This document shows positions 1-8,433 of a DNA stretch of 38,493 nt, one piece after another. Numbering within the stretch: position 1 is the first letter of the stretch; the number at the start of each line of letters is the position of its first letter. The notes below the pieces were generated by a model. The model worked only from the letters and a program-made list of their open reading frames with translations. It was not told the DNA's origin and made no database searches. The DNA lies in NCBI GenBank assembly GCA_012735585.1, contig JAAYGX010000096.1, positions 1 to 38,493 on the forward strand, given 5' to 3'. The translations under genes were made by a program, and so were the position numbers. Origin of the DNA: Tissierella sp. (GTDB taxonomy: Bacteria; Bacillota; Clostridia; Tissierellales; Tissierellaceae).

Positions 1-36
1 ATGGTAGATGGACCATTCACTAGTGGTGAATCCTAA
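1..36 (+). CDS. 3' end of an upstream gene cut by the window edge
   Basis: Frame 1 is open from the first base and stops at TAA 34-36, giving the peptide VDGPFTSGES after the first codon. A strong terminator follows at 67-110, which fits the end of a real + strand gene. Too little is left to name a family. The ATG at position 1 is probably an internal methionine codon rather than a start. Confidence 0.4.
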   Translation: MVDGPFTSGES

Positions 37-66
37 CTTAATATTATAGTTAATATTCACTGAATT

Positions 67-110
67 AAAACACTATTTAAGGATAGATTTTTAAATAGTG
101 TTTTTGTTTT
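67..110 (+). terminator. Rho-independent terminator of the upstream gene
   Basis: A 14-bp perfect stem (67-80 with 91-104) encloses a 10-nt loop and runs into a T-rich tail (101-110). It isolates the upstream gene from the peptidase that starts at 175. Confidence 0.85.
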
Positions 111-174
111 GAGTGATACTTAAATTTTATATAAAAAGGTTATTTATAGACCTAGTTGAAAGGAGAATTTAGTT

Positions 175-1611
175 TTGATTTATTTATTATTTACTGGAAT
201 AATTTTATTGATATTTATACTGATACTAATTTTTAGAGCTATAAGTTTTAGGCCAGTAGAGGAAGAAAATTATGAAGAATTTGATATTGAATTAAACCAA
301 GATCAAATAGTCAATCGATTTAGTGAAATGATAAAATGTAAAACCATATCCTATAAGGATACATCCTTAGAAGAAGGTGAAGAGTTTGTTAAATTTGAAG
401 CCCTATTAGTAGATAGATATCCTAATGTAAATTCAAATTGTAGTCTTCAATACATAGGTCCTAGTGGGATTTTATATCATTGGAAAGGTAAAAGTAGTGA
501 TAAACCTGTAGTCTTTATGGCTCATTATGATGTTGTACCAGTAAATGAAGAAGAATGGAAAAAGAATCCTTTTTCAGCCCATATAGAGGATGATGTGATT
601 TGGGGAAGGGGTACTTTAGATACAAAGGGGACCTTATGTGGCATTATGGAAGCAGCAGAAGAATTAATTGGCCAAGGTTTTGTACCCGAAAATGATATAT
701 ATCTATCCTTTTCAGGTGATGAGGAAACTAATGGGTCTAGTGCTAAAGAAATAGTTGATTTCTTTAGGGAAAATGGTATAAAACCTGATATGGTCCTAGA
801 TGAGGGTGGAGCCATAGTTCAGGGAGTTGTACCAGGAGTTAAGGATAGATGTGCATTAATTGGTACTGGAGAAAAGGGGAAAATCCATTTAAAATTATCA
901 ACAAAAAGCCAAGGTGGCCATGCATCATCACCACCGCCAATAAGCCCTATAGGGAGATTATCCAAAGCTGTCACCAATATTGAAAAAAATCCCTTTAATT
1001 TTCACATATCAAAACCAGTGGAAGATATGTTTGATACCTTAGGTAGACATTCATCCTTTGGGATGAAAATTATTTTTGCAAATCTTAGGATTTTTAGTTT
1101 ATTATTAGATACTATAGCTCAAGGTAGGGGCGGAGAATTAAATGCTCTTTTTAGAACTACCGTAGCTTTTACAAAGATGGAGGCAAGTGATGCTGTCAAT
1201 GTATTTCCACCCTATGCAAGTATTGAAGCCGATATAAGGGTAATGGAAGGGGATACGGAGGACAGTATTATTAAAGCTTTAAAAAATCGGGTTGCTGATG
1301 ATAATATATCCGTAGACCTAATAGATGTAATTCCTGTTAAACACTTCTCAGACACAAAGACAGAGGGCTGGGAAAAGCTAAAGTCCTCCATCAAAGAAGT
1401 TTGGGGTGATGTACTTGTTTCGCCATATTTAATGATAGCCTGCAGTGATTCCAGACATTTTACAAGCATTTGCGACAATGTCTATAGGTTCTCTGCAATG
1501 GAATTAAGCGATGAGGAAAGAAAGCTTATTCATGGTAATAATGAAAGAATACCAGTAGATAAATTAATGGATCTTGTAAAATTTTATATTAACCTGATGA
1601 AAAAGTTTTAA
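175..1611 (+). CDS. Membrane-anchored M20 family metallopeptidase (carboxypeptidase S / PM20-like)
   Basis: Predicted di-zinc exopeptidase or N-acyl-amino-acid hydrolase, 478 aa. Residues 2-22 form one hydrophobic N-terminal segment, so the catalytic part is probably tethered to the membrane. M20 metal and catalytic residues are visible: H117 and D119 in MAHYDVVPV, D149 in GRGTLDTKG, E183-E184 in GDEETNG and a late histidine in CSDSRHF. The C-terminal HGNNERIPVDKL is typical of the CPS1/PM20D1 branch. The start is TTG at 175, chosen because AGGAG (161-165) lies 9 nt upstream. The gene is monocistronic between two terminators. In a peptide- and amino-acid-fermenting organism a role in peptide scavenging is likely, but the substrate cannot be read from sequence. 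Confidence 0.85.
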   Translation: MIYLLFTGIILLIFILILIFRAISFRPVEEENYEEFDIELNQDQIVNRFSEMIKCKTISYKDTSLEEGEEFVKFEALLVDRYPNVNSNCSLQYIGPSGILYHWKGKSSDKPVVFMAHYDVVPVNEEEWKKNPFSAHIEDDVIWGRGTLDTKGTLCGIMEAAEELIGQGFVPENDIYLSFSGDEETNGSSAKEIVDFFRENGIKPDMVLDEGGAIVQGVVPGVKDRCALIGTGEKGKIHLKLSTKSQGGHASSPPPISPIGRLSKAVTNIEKNPFNFHISKPVEDMFDTLGRHSSFGMKIIFANLRIFSLLLDTIAQGRGGELNALFRTTVAFTKMEASDAVNVFPPYASIEADIRVMEGDTEDSIIKALKNRVADDNISVDLIDVIPVKHFSDTKTEGWEKLKSSIKEVWGDVLVSPYLMIACSDSRHFTSICDNVYRFSAMELSDEERKLIHGNNERIPVDKLMDLVKFYINLMKKF

Positions 1612-1622
1612 GTATAATAGTT

Positions 1623-1658
1623 AACCCCTAAAAATCTAATAAGTTAGTTTTAGGGGTT
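1623..1658. terminator. Terminator between convergent genes
   Basis: An 11-bp perfect stem (1623-1633 with 1648-1658, AACCCCTAAAA and its complement) lies between the + strand peptidase and the minus-strand DUF2812 gene. The T-tail is modest on the + side; it may serve both directions. Confidence 0.75.
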
Positions 1659-1708
1659 ATTTATGCTTTTAGGCCAACGATACTAAGCTAGCATCATTTG
1701 TGACCTGA

Positions 1709-2269
1709 TTATTTAATTGAATATTTTCTTCTCAACTTATACAAACCATATCCACAGTAAGTGATTAAAAATATATATAAGATATACACAAATATAATAA
1801 ATATGGATGCAAAATTTGTAATATGATAGCCTTTATGTGGGAAACTCCCACTAAATACATCCATAGCACTTGGAAATATGGAGAATGTAAATATTATGAG
1901 TATTGGAAGAAATCTACTTTTAAATACCTTATTTACCTCCTCAACTCTGGACTCATGATTTGAGAAAATCTCTGTATTCTCTTCACTTTCATTTTTTCTA
2001 AAATAGGACCAGCCCATATATTCAAAAATGTATTCCCAGCCACTATCTTGAAACAAGACGATATAATTTTTAAAATCAGATTCCATTGGATTTTTAAAGC
2101 TCAGCCTATATACAATATCTTCAGGCTCCACAACCTCAAAGGTATAAAATCCAGGAAAAGTTACTTTCTTCAATCGATATCCCTTTTTACTCATTCTAGT
2201 AAGATACTCTTCTTCTTTTTCATAATCTGTTATAAGAAATAACTTGAATTCTCTAATGGTTCTATTCAC
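1709..2269 (-). CDS. DUF2812 family membrane protein
   Basis: 186 aa. The N-terminal half (FKLFLITDYEKEEEYLTRMSKKGYRL, then a GWEYI/MGWSYFRK stretch) matches the pattern of DUF2812, a family usually encoded next to a PadR regulator. The C-terminal half holds two membrane segments (about residues 118-137 and 150-175). The start is GTG at 2269, overlapping the end of the PadR gene by 8 nt with a G-rich Shine-Dalgarno, so translation is probably coupled. Biochemical function is unknown. The pairing suggests a membrane-stress or efflux-type response controlled by the PadR protein, which is inference. Confidence 0.75.
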   Translation of the reverse strand: MNRTIREFKLFLITDYEKEEEYLTRMSKKGYRLKKVTFPGFYTFEVVEPEDIVYRLSFKNPMESDFKNYIVLFQDSGWEYIFEYMGWSYFRKNESEENTEIFSNHESRVEEVNKVFKSRFLPILIIFTFSIFPSAMDVFSGSFPHKGYHITNFASIFIIFVYILYIFLITYCGYGLYKLRRKYSIK

Positions 2270-2585
2270 TTAGATTTACCCCCTTACTATTTTTATAAAG
2301 TCGTTCAATTCTTTTTATTTCCTTATGAAGGATTAATTTTCCTAGTTCACTGATTTTATAAATCTTTCTATTTTCCTCTTCACGTATAAAGTTGATTAAT
2401 CCATCCTTCTCCATCTTAGATAAACTTCCATACATTGTACCTGGACTTATTGAAATGTCCCCTCCTGTAATTTCTTCAACAAGAGTACCTATGCTGTATC
2501 CGTGCATTTCCTCTTGGAGGGAAAACAATATATAAAAACTAGTCTCTGTCATTGGTATATAAATCCTTTTTATTCTATCATTCAT
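2262..2585 (-). CDS. PadR family transcriptional regulator
   Basis: 107 aa with the winged-helix pattern of PadR: SFYILFSLQEEMHGYSIGTLVEEITGG, then the highly typical ISPGTMYGSLSKMEKDGLI recognition helix and wing, then YKISELGK. The reading frame is open upstream to a TTG at 2597, but that codon belongs to the GGAGG Shine-Dalgarno of ATG 2585, so 2585 is the better start. It is first gene of a two-gene operon with the DUF2812 protein and probably represses its own promoter through the TCGATATA sites just upstream. Confidence 0.88.
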   Translation of the reverse strand: MNDRIKRIYIPMTETSFYILFSLQEEMHGYSIGTLVEEITGGDISISPGTMYGSLSKMEKDGLINFIREEENRKIYKISELGKLILHKEIKRIERLYKNSKGVNLSE

Positions 2586-2606
2586 ATGAACCTCCAAATA
2601 TGGTAG

Positions 2607-2674
2607 TATATCGAAGTGGAATAGATCGAACCTCGATATAATTATAATATATCACACCTCGATATATAAGTAAA
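2607..2674 (-). promoter_or_regulatory. padR promoter with three evenly spaced TCGATATA operator copies
   Basis: Reading the minus strand, TTTACT (2674-2669), 17 bp, then TATATT (2651-2646) make a plausible sigma-A promoter. Three copies of the 8-mer TCGATATA or its complement occur at 2607-2614 (inverted), 2633-2640 and 2659-2666, whose starts are exactly 26 bp apart. One lies in the promoter spacer and two just downstream of the -10. The middle copy is part of a near-palindrome (2622-2640, halves TAGATCGA and TCGATATA). This fits autoregulation by the adjacent PadR protein. Confidence 0.6.
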
Positions 2675-2830
2675 CAATATTTTTAAAAAACTTTAGTAAC
2701 AAAATGAAACGATTGTATCATTGAAGAAGAACTAGAAAACAAATAATTCATAAATAATTGCTTTTATTTATAGACTATATAGGGTAGGTATATAATGAAA
2801 GTGATAAACCAATTAGGAAAGGGGTTTATA

Positions 2831-3343
2831 ATGAAAAAAATAGCTATATTGTTAGAAAATTTGTTTGATGAAAGGGAAGTTATATACCCATATTTTAGAA
2901 TGTTAGAGGAAGGATATGAGGTTGACCTTATAGGGTCTGAGAAGGATAAGGTATACACTTCAAAATCTGGACTTACAGAAAAAAGTACGAAGGCATCATC
3001 TGAAGTAAGTTCAAAGGATTATGATGCTCTAATAATTCCAGGTGGATTTTCTCCAGATTTTATGAGAAGGACAGAAGCGACTAAAGAATTTGTTAAGGCA
3101 ATGAATAATGAAGGCAAACCTATTGCATCAATCTGCCATGGACCTTGGATGTTAGCATCTTGCTGTGATTTAAATGGAAGAAAGGTGACATCATTCTTTG
3201 CTATAAAGGATGATTTGGTAAATGCGGGAGCTATTTACTTGGATAAGGAAGTAGTTGTAGATGGTAACTTAATAACATCTAGAACTCCTAAGGATTTACC
3301 TGCTTTTTCAAAAGCAATAATTGAAATGTTAAACAAAGAATAA
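2831..3343 (+). CDS. DJ-1/PfpI family protein (class I glutamine amidotransferase-like)
   Basis: 170 aa, the usual length for single-domain PfpI/YhbO-type proteins. The nucleophile elbow is visible as SICHGPWMLAS with C102-H103, and LIIPGGFSPDFMRR precedes it. Where the archaeal PfpI protease has a Glu in the corresponding loop, this protein appears to have D76, recalled from family knowledge. The frame is open to 2795, but ATG 2831 follows a GGAAAGGGG ribosome site, gives the expected N-terminus MKKIAILLEN and is preferred. Candidate roles are deglycase, protease or stress protein, and sequence alone does not decide. A TATAAT at 2791-2796 may be its -10; no good -35 is seen. A terminator follows at 3365. 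Confidence 0.85.
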   Translation: MKKIAILLENLFDEREVIYPYFRMLEEGYEVDLIGSEKDKVYTSKSGLTEKSTKASSEVSSKDYDALIIPGGFSPDFMRRTEATKEFVKAMNNEGKPIASICHGPWMLASCCDLNGRKVTSFFAIKDDLVNAGAIYLDKEVVVDGNLITSRTPKDLPAFSKAIIEMLNKE

Positions 3344-3364
3344 TAAGTGAAGGGTAGTATTCAA

Positions 3365-3408
3365 AAACCCTATAATAGGAAAAACTATTATAGGGTTTAA
3401 TTATTTTT
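3365..3408 (+). terminator. Rho-independent terminator after the PfpI gene
   Basis: A 14-bp perfect stem (3365-3378 with 3385-3398; AAACCCTATAATAG and its complement) is followed by a T-rich run near 3400-3410. Confidence 0.85.
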
Positions 3409-3423
3409 TAATTCCTAGTAGAC

Positions 3424-3475
3424 TTGTAGGAATTAAAATGTTAATATATAATAGATGAGAATGATTATCAATTAA
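3424..3475 (+). promoter_or_regulatory. suf operon promoter with Fur-like box
   Basis: TTGTAG (3424-3429), a 17-bp spacer and TATAAT (3447-3452) form a sigma-A promoter. Directly downstream, over the expected transcription start, lies GAGAATGATTATCAATTAA (3457-3475), which matches 13 of 19 positions of the classical Fur consensus GATAATGATAATCATTATC. Iron-responsive repression by Fur is therefore likely. No IscR/SufR-type gene is next to the operon. Confidence 0.65.
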
Positions 3476-3489
3476 TTAGGAGGATTTCT

Positions 3490-4242
3490 ATGAGCAAAAA
3501 TTTATTGGATATAAAAGATTTAAAGGTAAATATTGACGATATAGATATATTAAAAGGCATAAATTTAAAAATCAATGAAGGAGAAACCCATATTATAATG
3601 GGGCCTAATGGTAGTGGTAAATCCACTTTAGCATATACATTGATGGGGCATCCTAATTATTCAATTGAAGATGGAGAGATTGAATTTGAAGGAGAAAATA
3701 TAAATGACCTAAAGGCAGATGAAAGGGCTAAAAAGGGAATATTCTTATCTTTCCAATACCCAGAAGAAATTCCAGGAGTGACTGTAGAGGATTTTTTGCG
3801 TACAGCTAAATCATCTGTTTCAGGGAAGAAAATGGGAATTATAACATTTAAAAAAGTGTTAAAAGAAAAAATGAAGGAACTAGATATGGATGATGAATAT
3901 GCTTCTAGATATTTAAATCTTGGATTTTCCGGCGGAGAAAAGAAGAAAAACGAGATATTACTAATGTCTGTTTTAGAACCAAAATTAGCCATATTAGATG
4001 AAACGGATTCAGGCCTTGATGTGGATGCCATAAGAATAGTAGCAGAAGGAGTAAATAAATTCAAAGATGAAAATAGATCCATTTTAGTTATAACTCATTA
4101 CGACAAGCTATTAAGTTATCTAAAACCTGATTATATCCATATATTATTAGATGGAAAAATAGTAAAAACAGGTGGCATAGAATTAGCCAAAGAAATCGAC
4201 CAAAAAGGTTATGAAAACATCAAAATGGAATTTTCAAATTAG
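3490..4242 (+). CDS. sufC: Fe-S cluster assembly ATPase SufC
   Basis: 250-aa cytoplasmic ABC-type ATPase of the SufBC2D scaffold, which builds [Fe-S] clusters from sulfur delivered by SufS/SufU. Walker A is GPNGSGKSTL, the Q-loop SFQYPEEIPGV is the characteristic SufC form, the signature is FSGGEKKKNEI, Walker B is LAILDETDSGLD (the SufC-type ETDSGLD), and the switch histidine sits in VITHYDKLL. ATG 3490 follows AGGAGG (3478-3483). First gene of sufCBDSU; sufB begins within 12 nt of its stop. Confidence 0.97.
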   Translation: MSKNLLDIKDLKVNIDDIDILKGINLKINEGETHIIMGPNGSGKSTLAYTLMGHPNYSIEDGEIEFEGENINDLKADERAKKGIFLSFQYPEEIPGVTVEDFLRTAKSSVSGKKMGIITFKKVLKEKMKELDMDDEYASRYLNLGFSGGEKKKNEILLMSVLEPKLAILDETDSGLDVDAIRIVAEGVNKFKDENRSILVITHYDKLLSYLKPDYIHILLDGKIVKTGGIELAKEIDQKGYENIKMEFSN

Positions 4243-4253
4243 AGGTGAAGAAT

Positions 4254-5660
4254 GTGGAAAGAAAAAAGACAAATATAGAAGATATAGATAGAGGCATATA
4301 CGATATAAAGGACGAATTTACCTACAAATATAAATCTGATCATGGCCTATCTAGGGAAGTCATATTGGAAATATCTAAGGAAAAAAATGAACCACAATGG
4401 ATGACTGATTTTAGACTTAAATCATTAGAAATATATAATAGTATGCCAGTTCCGGCATGGGGTGCCGATTTAAAGGATTTGGATATGGATAATATTATTA
4501 CCTATATTAGACCCAATACGGAAATGAAACATAGCTGGGATGATGTACCAGATGATATAAAGAATACATTTGAAAGGCTAGGACTTCCCCAAGCCGAAAG
4601 GGAATCCCTAGCAGGTGTAGGGGCCCAATATGATTCAGAAGTTGTATATCATAATATTAGAAAAGAATTAGTAGATGCAGGTATTGTCTTTATGGACATA
4701 GAATCTGCACTTATGGAGCATGAAGATATCGTTAAGGAATACTTTATGAAATTAGTTCCACCACAGGACCATAAATTTGCTGCACTTCATGGTGCTGTAT
4801 GGTCTGGGGGCTCCTTCGTATATGTTCCTGAAGGAGTAAATGTGGACATTCCATTACAATCCTATTTTAGGCTGAATGCTCCAGGAGCAGGACAATTTGA
4901 GCATACTTTAATAATTGTAGAGAAGGGAGCCAACCTGCATTTTATCGAAGGATGTTCTGCCCCACAATATAAGGTAAACAATCTTCATGCTGGTTGTGTA
5001 GAGTTATTCGTTAAAGAAGATGCGACCTTAAGATATTCTACCATCGAAAACTGGTCTAGAAATATGTATAATTTAAATACAAAGAGGGCCTTAGTAGATA
5101 AAAATGGAACTATTGAATGGGTTTCTGGTTCCTTTGGTTCTAAAGTTTCCATGCTTTATCCTATGAGCATATTAAAAGGAGAAGGAGCTAGATCTGAATT
5201 TACTGGAATTACCTTTGCATCAACAGGTCAATATTTAGACACAGGTACTAAGGTTGTACATGCTGCACCGAATACTACTTCAACAGTAAATTCTAAATCT
5301 ATTTCAAAAAACGGTGGCCATGCATTTTATCGGGGACTACTAAAGGTAACTAAAGATGCACATGGGAGTAAATCTACGATCTCCTGTGAATCCTTAATGT
5401 TAGATAATGAATCAAAATCCGATACTTTACCTGTTATTGAATTATATAATGATGATATCGATATTGGTCATGAGGCTAAAATTGGAAGAATCAGTGATGA
5501 AGCTATTTTTTATCTAATGAGTAGAGGTATAGATGAAGAAGAGGCTAAAGCTATGATAGTTAGGGGTTTTGTGGAGCCAATAACCAAGGAACTTCCATTG
5601 GAATATGCTGTGGAACTAAATAACTTAATAAACATAGAGCTTGAAGGCTCCATTGGATAG
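4254..5660 (+). CDS. sufB: Fe-S cluster scaffold protein SufB
   Basis: Core scaffold of the SUF complex, about 468 aa, typical for SufB. Recognisable stretches are GVGAQYDSEVVYHNI, FVYVPEGVNVDIPLQSYFR, the right-handed beta-helix with FIEGCSAPQY, and the C-terminal ISCESLMLDNESKSDTLP, whose Cys (about residue 378) corresponds to the essential SufB cysteine that works with a SufD histidine. The frame is open from GTG 4245, but that codon is part of the AGGTG ribosome site; GTG 4254 has a 6-nt spacer and is preferred. It lies between sufC and sufD in one transcription unit. Confidence 0.96.
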   Translation: MERKKTNIEDIDRGIYDIKDEFTYKYKSDHGLSREVILEISKEKNEPQWMTDFRLKSLEIYNSMPVPAWGADLKDLDMDNIITYIRPNTEMKHSWDDVPDDIKNTFERLGLPQAERESLAGVGAQYDSEVVYHNIRKELVDAGIVFMDIESALMEHEDIVKEYFMKLVPPQDHKFAALHGAVWSGGSFVYVPEGVNVDIPLQSYFRLNAPGAGQFEHTLIIVEKGANLHFIEGCSAPQYKVNNLHAGCVELFVKEDATLRYSTIENWSRNMYNLNTKRALVDKNGTIEWVSGSFGSKVSMLYPMSILKGEGARSEFTGITFASTGQYLDTGTKVVHAAPNTTSTVNSKSISKNGGHAFYRGLLKVTKDAHGSKSTISCESLMLDNESKSDTLPVIELYNDDIDIGHEAKIGRISDEAIFYLMSRGIDEEEAKAMIVRGFVEPITKELPLEYAVELNNLINIELEGSIG

Positions 5661-5671
5661 GGGGATTGACT

Positions 5672-6730
5672 GTGACAAAATGGAAAAGAATAAAATTAAA
5701 TGAATTTAAATTCCCTAAGGTAACTGATTATAATAAGGAATACTTAAGTTATGGACAGTTGCCCCAAGGAGTTGAATTAAACAAAATCAATAAGACTAAC
5801 AATAATTTAATAATTGAAAACCTAAATAATAATATTACTGGAGTTGGAGATGAGTTTACATCTCATGTAATGGCCAATTACAATACTGGAATTAGCCTGT
5901 ATATTCCTAAGAGTACCAATATAGAAGATCCAATAAAGTTGGAATTCAATATGGATGATGAAAATCCAACTACCATAGATCAAAATATAATAATAGCATC
6001 AGCAAATAGTGAATCTACAATCATATTTGACTATACTTCAAAGGATGAGAATAACTTCCATAATGGAGTAACTAAAGTATATGCCAAAAAAAATTCAGTA
6101 GTAAATATAATAAAAATCCAAAGAATGGATGATAAATCATATAATTTTGACTCCAACATTGCCTATATTGAAGGTAGAGCAGTAGTCAATTGGATATCTG
6201 TTGAAATTGGAAGTGATATTAGTGGGTCCAATTTTACGTCCATATTAGAAGATGAAGCAAGTGAAGGAAATCTAGCTTCCATATATTTAGGAAATGGTAC
6301 ACGTAAGATGGATTTAGAATATACAATGATTCATAAGGGCAGAAGAAGTATAAGTAATATTGAAACTAGAGGAGTCCTAATGGATCAAGCCACTAAGGTA
6401 TTTAGGGGCAACCTAGATTTTAAAAAAGGTGCTAAACTTTCTAAAGGTGTTGAAGAAGAATTTGTAGTGTTATTAGATCCAACTGTCAAATCCCATTCTA
6501 TACCAGCATTATTATGCGAGGAAGATGATGTTCAAGGAGAACATGCTGCCAGTGCAGGACAAATAAATGATAATCAATTATTTTATCTTATGAGCAGAGG
6601 ATTAGATATTAGGGAAGCAAAGCAGCTAATTATACAGGCTTCCTTTAGACCAATATTAGATAAGATTCCTATGGATGATTTAAGGGATTTAATCCTTGAA
6701 GAAATCGATAGGAGGCTTTTGAATGGATAA
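5672..6730 (+). CDS. sufD: Fe-S cluster assembly protein SufD
   Basis: About 352 aa, paralogue of SufB that completes the SufBC2D scaffold. The C-terminal half shows the shared SufB/SufD core: RRSISNIETRGVLMDQATKVFRGNLDF, then SHSIPALLCEEDDVQGEHAASAGQINDNQLFYLMSRGL, with the HAAS histidine likely facing the SufB cysteine. The frame is open from TTG 5666, but GTG 5672 has proper spacing to AGGGGG (5659-5664). The N-terminal half is less conserved, as is usual for SufD. Its end overlaps sufS by 8 bp. Confidence 0.93.
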   Translation: MTKWKRIKLNEFKFPKVTDYNKEYLSYGQLPQGVELNKINKTNNNLIIENLNNNITGVGDEFTSHVMANYNTGISLYIPKSTNIEDPIKLEFNMDDENPTTIDQNIIIASANSESTIIFDYTSKDENNFHNGVTKVYAKKNSVVNIIKIQRMDDKSYNFDSNIAYIEGRAVVNWISVEIGSDISGSNFTSILEDEASEGNLASIYLGNGTRKMDLEYTMIHKGRRSISNIETRGVLMDQATKVFRGNLDFKKGAKLSKGVEEEFVVLLDPTVKSHSIPALLCEEDDVQGEHAASAGQINDNQLFYLMSRGLDIREAKQLIIQASFRPILDKIPMDDLRDLILEEIDRRLLNG

Positions 6731-7958
6731 ATTTGACATAAAAAAGATAAAGGAAGACTTCCCCATTTTAAGTCAAAAGGTCAATGGTAAAAGACTAGCC
6801 TATTTGGACAGTGGTGCAACCACCCATAGACCTAATCAGGTTCTAGATGCCATGGTAGAGTATAATAAAGTATCAAACGGCAATCCCCATAGAGGTGCTC
6901 ATCAATTAAGTATAAGAGCTACACAGGAGTATGACGCAGCCAAAGTAAAGGTGAAGGAATTTATCAATGCTAAAGAAATAGAAGAGATTATCTTTACCAG
7001 AAACACTACAGAGTCTTTAAACTTAATAGCCAGGTCCTATGGTGAGTTAATTAATAAGGGGGATGAAATTCTTATAGCCATAACAGAACATCATAGCAAT
7101 ATACTTCCTTGGCAAAGGGTGGCAAGGGAAAAAGATGCAGTATTAAAATATATGTACCTTGATGATAATGGAAGAATAAATAAGAAGGAAATAGAAGAGA
7201 AGATAAGTTCTAAAACAAAAATAGTAAGTATTGCACATATGTCGAATGTATTAGGAACTATTCACCCCCTCGAAGAAATCATAGAATATAGCCATAAGAT
7301 GGGGGCAATTGTAGTAGTAGATGGAGCACAAAGCATTCCCCATATGAAAGTCGATGTTCAAAAACTAGATGCAGATTTCTATGTATTTTCAGCTCACAAG
7401 ATGTTAGGCCCAATGGGAATTGGCGTATTATATGGTAAAAGGGAATTGTTAGAGGAAATGCCACCCTATCTACTAGGTGGAGATATGATTGAATATGTAA
7501 CAGAACAGGATGCAACTTATGCACCGATTCCTTTTAAATTTGAAGCAGGAACACAAAATGTGGAAGCAGCAGTAGGACTAAGGGCTGCAATAGAATATCT
7601 AGAGAATTTAGGAATGGACAAGATAAAGGCCCATGAAATGCATTTAATGGAATATGCTTTGGATAAAATATTAAGTATTCCATATGTAAATATTCAAGGT
7701 CCTAAGGATTTGGAATCAAAGGGAGGAATTATCTCATTTACAATTGATGATGTTCATCCCCATGATACGGCTACAATTTTAGATTCCTATGGTGTTGCCA
7801 TACGATCTGGTCATCATTGTGCCCAACCTTTGATGAAGTATTTAGGACTCCCTGCAACCTCTAGAGCAAGCTTTTATCTATATAATACAGAGGAAGATGT
7901 GGATCAATTTATAGATGGGATTAAGAATGTAAGGGAGTGGTTAGGATATGGACCTTAA
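6723..7958 (+). CDS. sufS: Cysteine desulfurase SufS
   Basis: 411-aa PLP enzyme (class V aminotransferase fold, group II desulfurase) that takes sulfur from cysteine and passes it to SufU. The PLP lysine is K226 in FSAHKMLGPMGIGVLYG. The persulfide cysteine is C366 in RSGHHCAQPLMKYLG. AYLDSGATTHRP near residue 30 and ITEHHSNILPWQ are further class markers. ATG 6723 follows AGGAGG (6710-6715) and lies within the last codons of sufD; the 3' end overlaps sufU by 11 bp, so the genes are translationally coupled. Confidence 0.97.
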   Translation: MDKFDIKKIKEDFPILSQKVNGKRLAYLDSGATTHRPNQVLDAMVEYNKVSNGNPHRGAHQLSIRATQEYDAAKVKVKEFINAKEIEEIIFTRNTTESLNLIARSYGELINKGDEILIAITEHHSNILPWQRVAREKDAVLKYMYLDDNGRINKKEIEEKISSKTKIVSIAHMSNVLGTIHPLEEIIEYSHKMGAIVVVDGAQSIPHMKVDVQKLDADFYVFSAHKMLGPMGIGVLYGKRELLEEMPPYLLGGDMIEYVTEQDATYAPIPFKFEAGTQNVEAAVGLRAAIEYLENLGMDKIKAHEMHLMEYALDKILSIPYVNIQGPKDLESKGGIISFTIDDVHPHDTATILDSYGVAIRSGHHCAQPLMKYLGLPATSRASFYLYNTEEDVDQFIDGIKNVREWLGYGP

Positions 7959-8376
7959 TTCTATATATACTCAATTAATCATGGAACATAGTAAAAGTGG
8001 TCATAATAAAAGACCCTTGGAAAATCCAGATATATCAGAAAGGGGACACAATCCCAGTTGTGGAGACGATATTACCTTGGAAATTAAAATCCAAGATAAT
8101 ATCATAGAAGAAGCAGCATATACAGGGGTAGGATGTGCTATATCACAAGCCTCTGCATCTATTATGATTGACCTAATCAAGGGAAAATCCGTAGATGAAG
8201 CATTGGATATAGTAGATACATTTCTATCTATGATAAAAAAAGAAATAAGCGATGAAGAAGAGTTGGAGATCTTAGAAGACTCCATAGTATTTCAAAACAT
8301 CTCCAATATGCCTGCTAGAGTAAAATGTGCAGTATTAGCATGGCATACTTTAAAAGAAGCAGTTAAATCATCGTAA
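7948..8376 (+). CDS. sufU: Sulfur-transfer protein SufU
   Basis: 142-aa IscU-like zinc protein that accepts the SufS persulfide. The zinc ligands are all present: C38 and D40 in SCGDD, C63 in GVGCAISQASASI, and C127 in ARVKCAVLAWHTL. The region between C63 and C127 is extended as in Gram-positive SufU, which separates it from IscU. Last gene of the operon, ended by the hairpin at 8378-8433. Confidence 0.96.
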   Translation: MDLNSIYTQLIMEHSKSGHNKRPLENPDISERGHNPSCGDDITLEIKIQDNIIEEAAYTGVGCAISQASASIMIDLIKGKSVDEALDIVDTFLSMIKKEISDEEELEILEDSIVFQNISNMPARVKCAVLAWHTLKEAVKSS

Positions 8377-8377
8377 T

Positions 8378-8433
8378 CTGCTCCTTTCTGGCAGGAATTA
8401 AAACAAAATTCTAATCAGAAAGGAGCAGTTTTT
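8378..8433 (+). terminator. suf terminator whose 3' arm contains the next gene's ribosome-binding site
   Basis: A 13-bp perfect stem (8378-8390 with 8416-8428, CTGCTCCTTTCTG and its complement) is followed by TTTTT. The sequence AAAGGAG (8419-8425) inside the 3' arm is also the only Shine-Dalgarno of the gene at 8434, 8 nt from its ATG. A read-through transcript would therefore hide that ribosome site. Confidence 0.8.
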
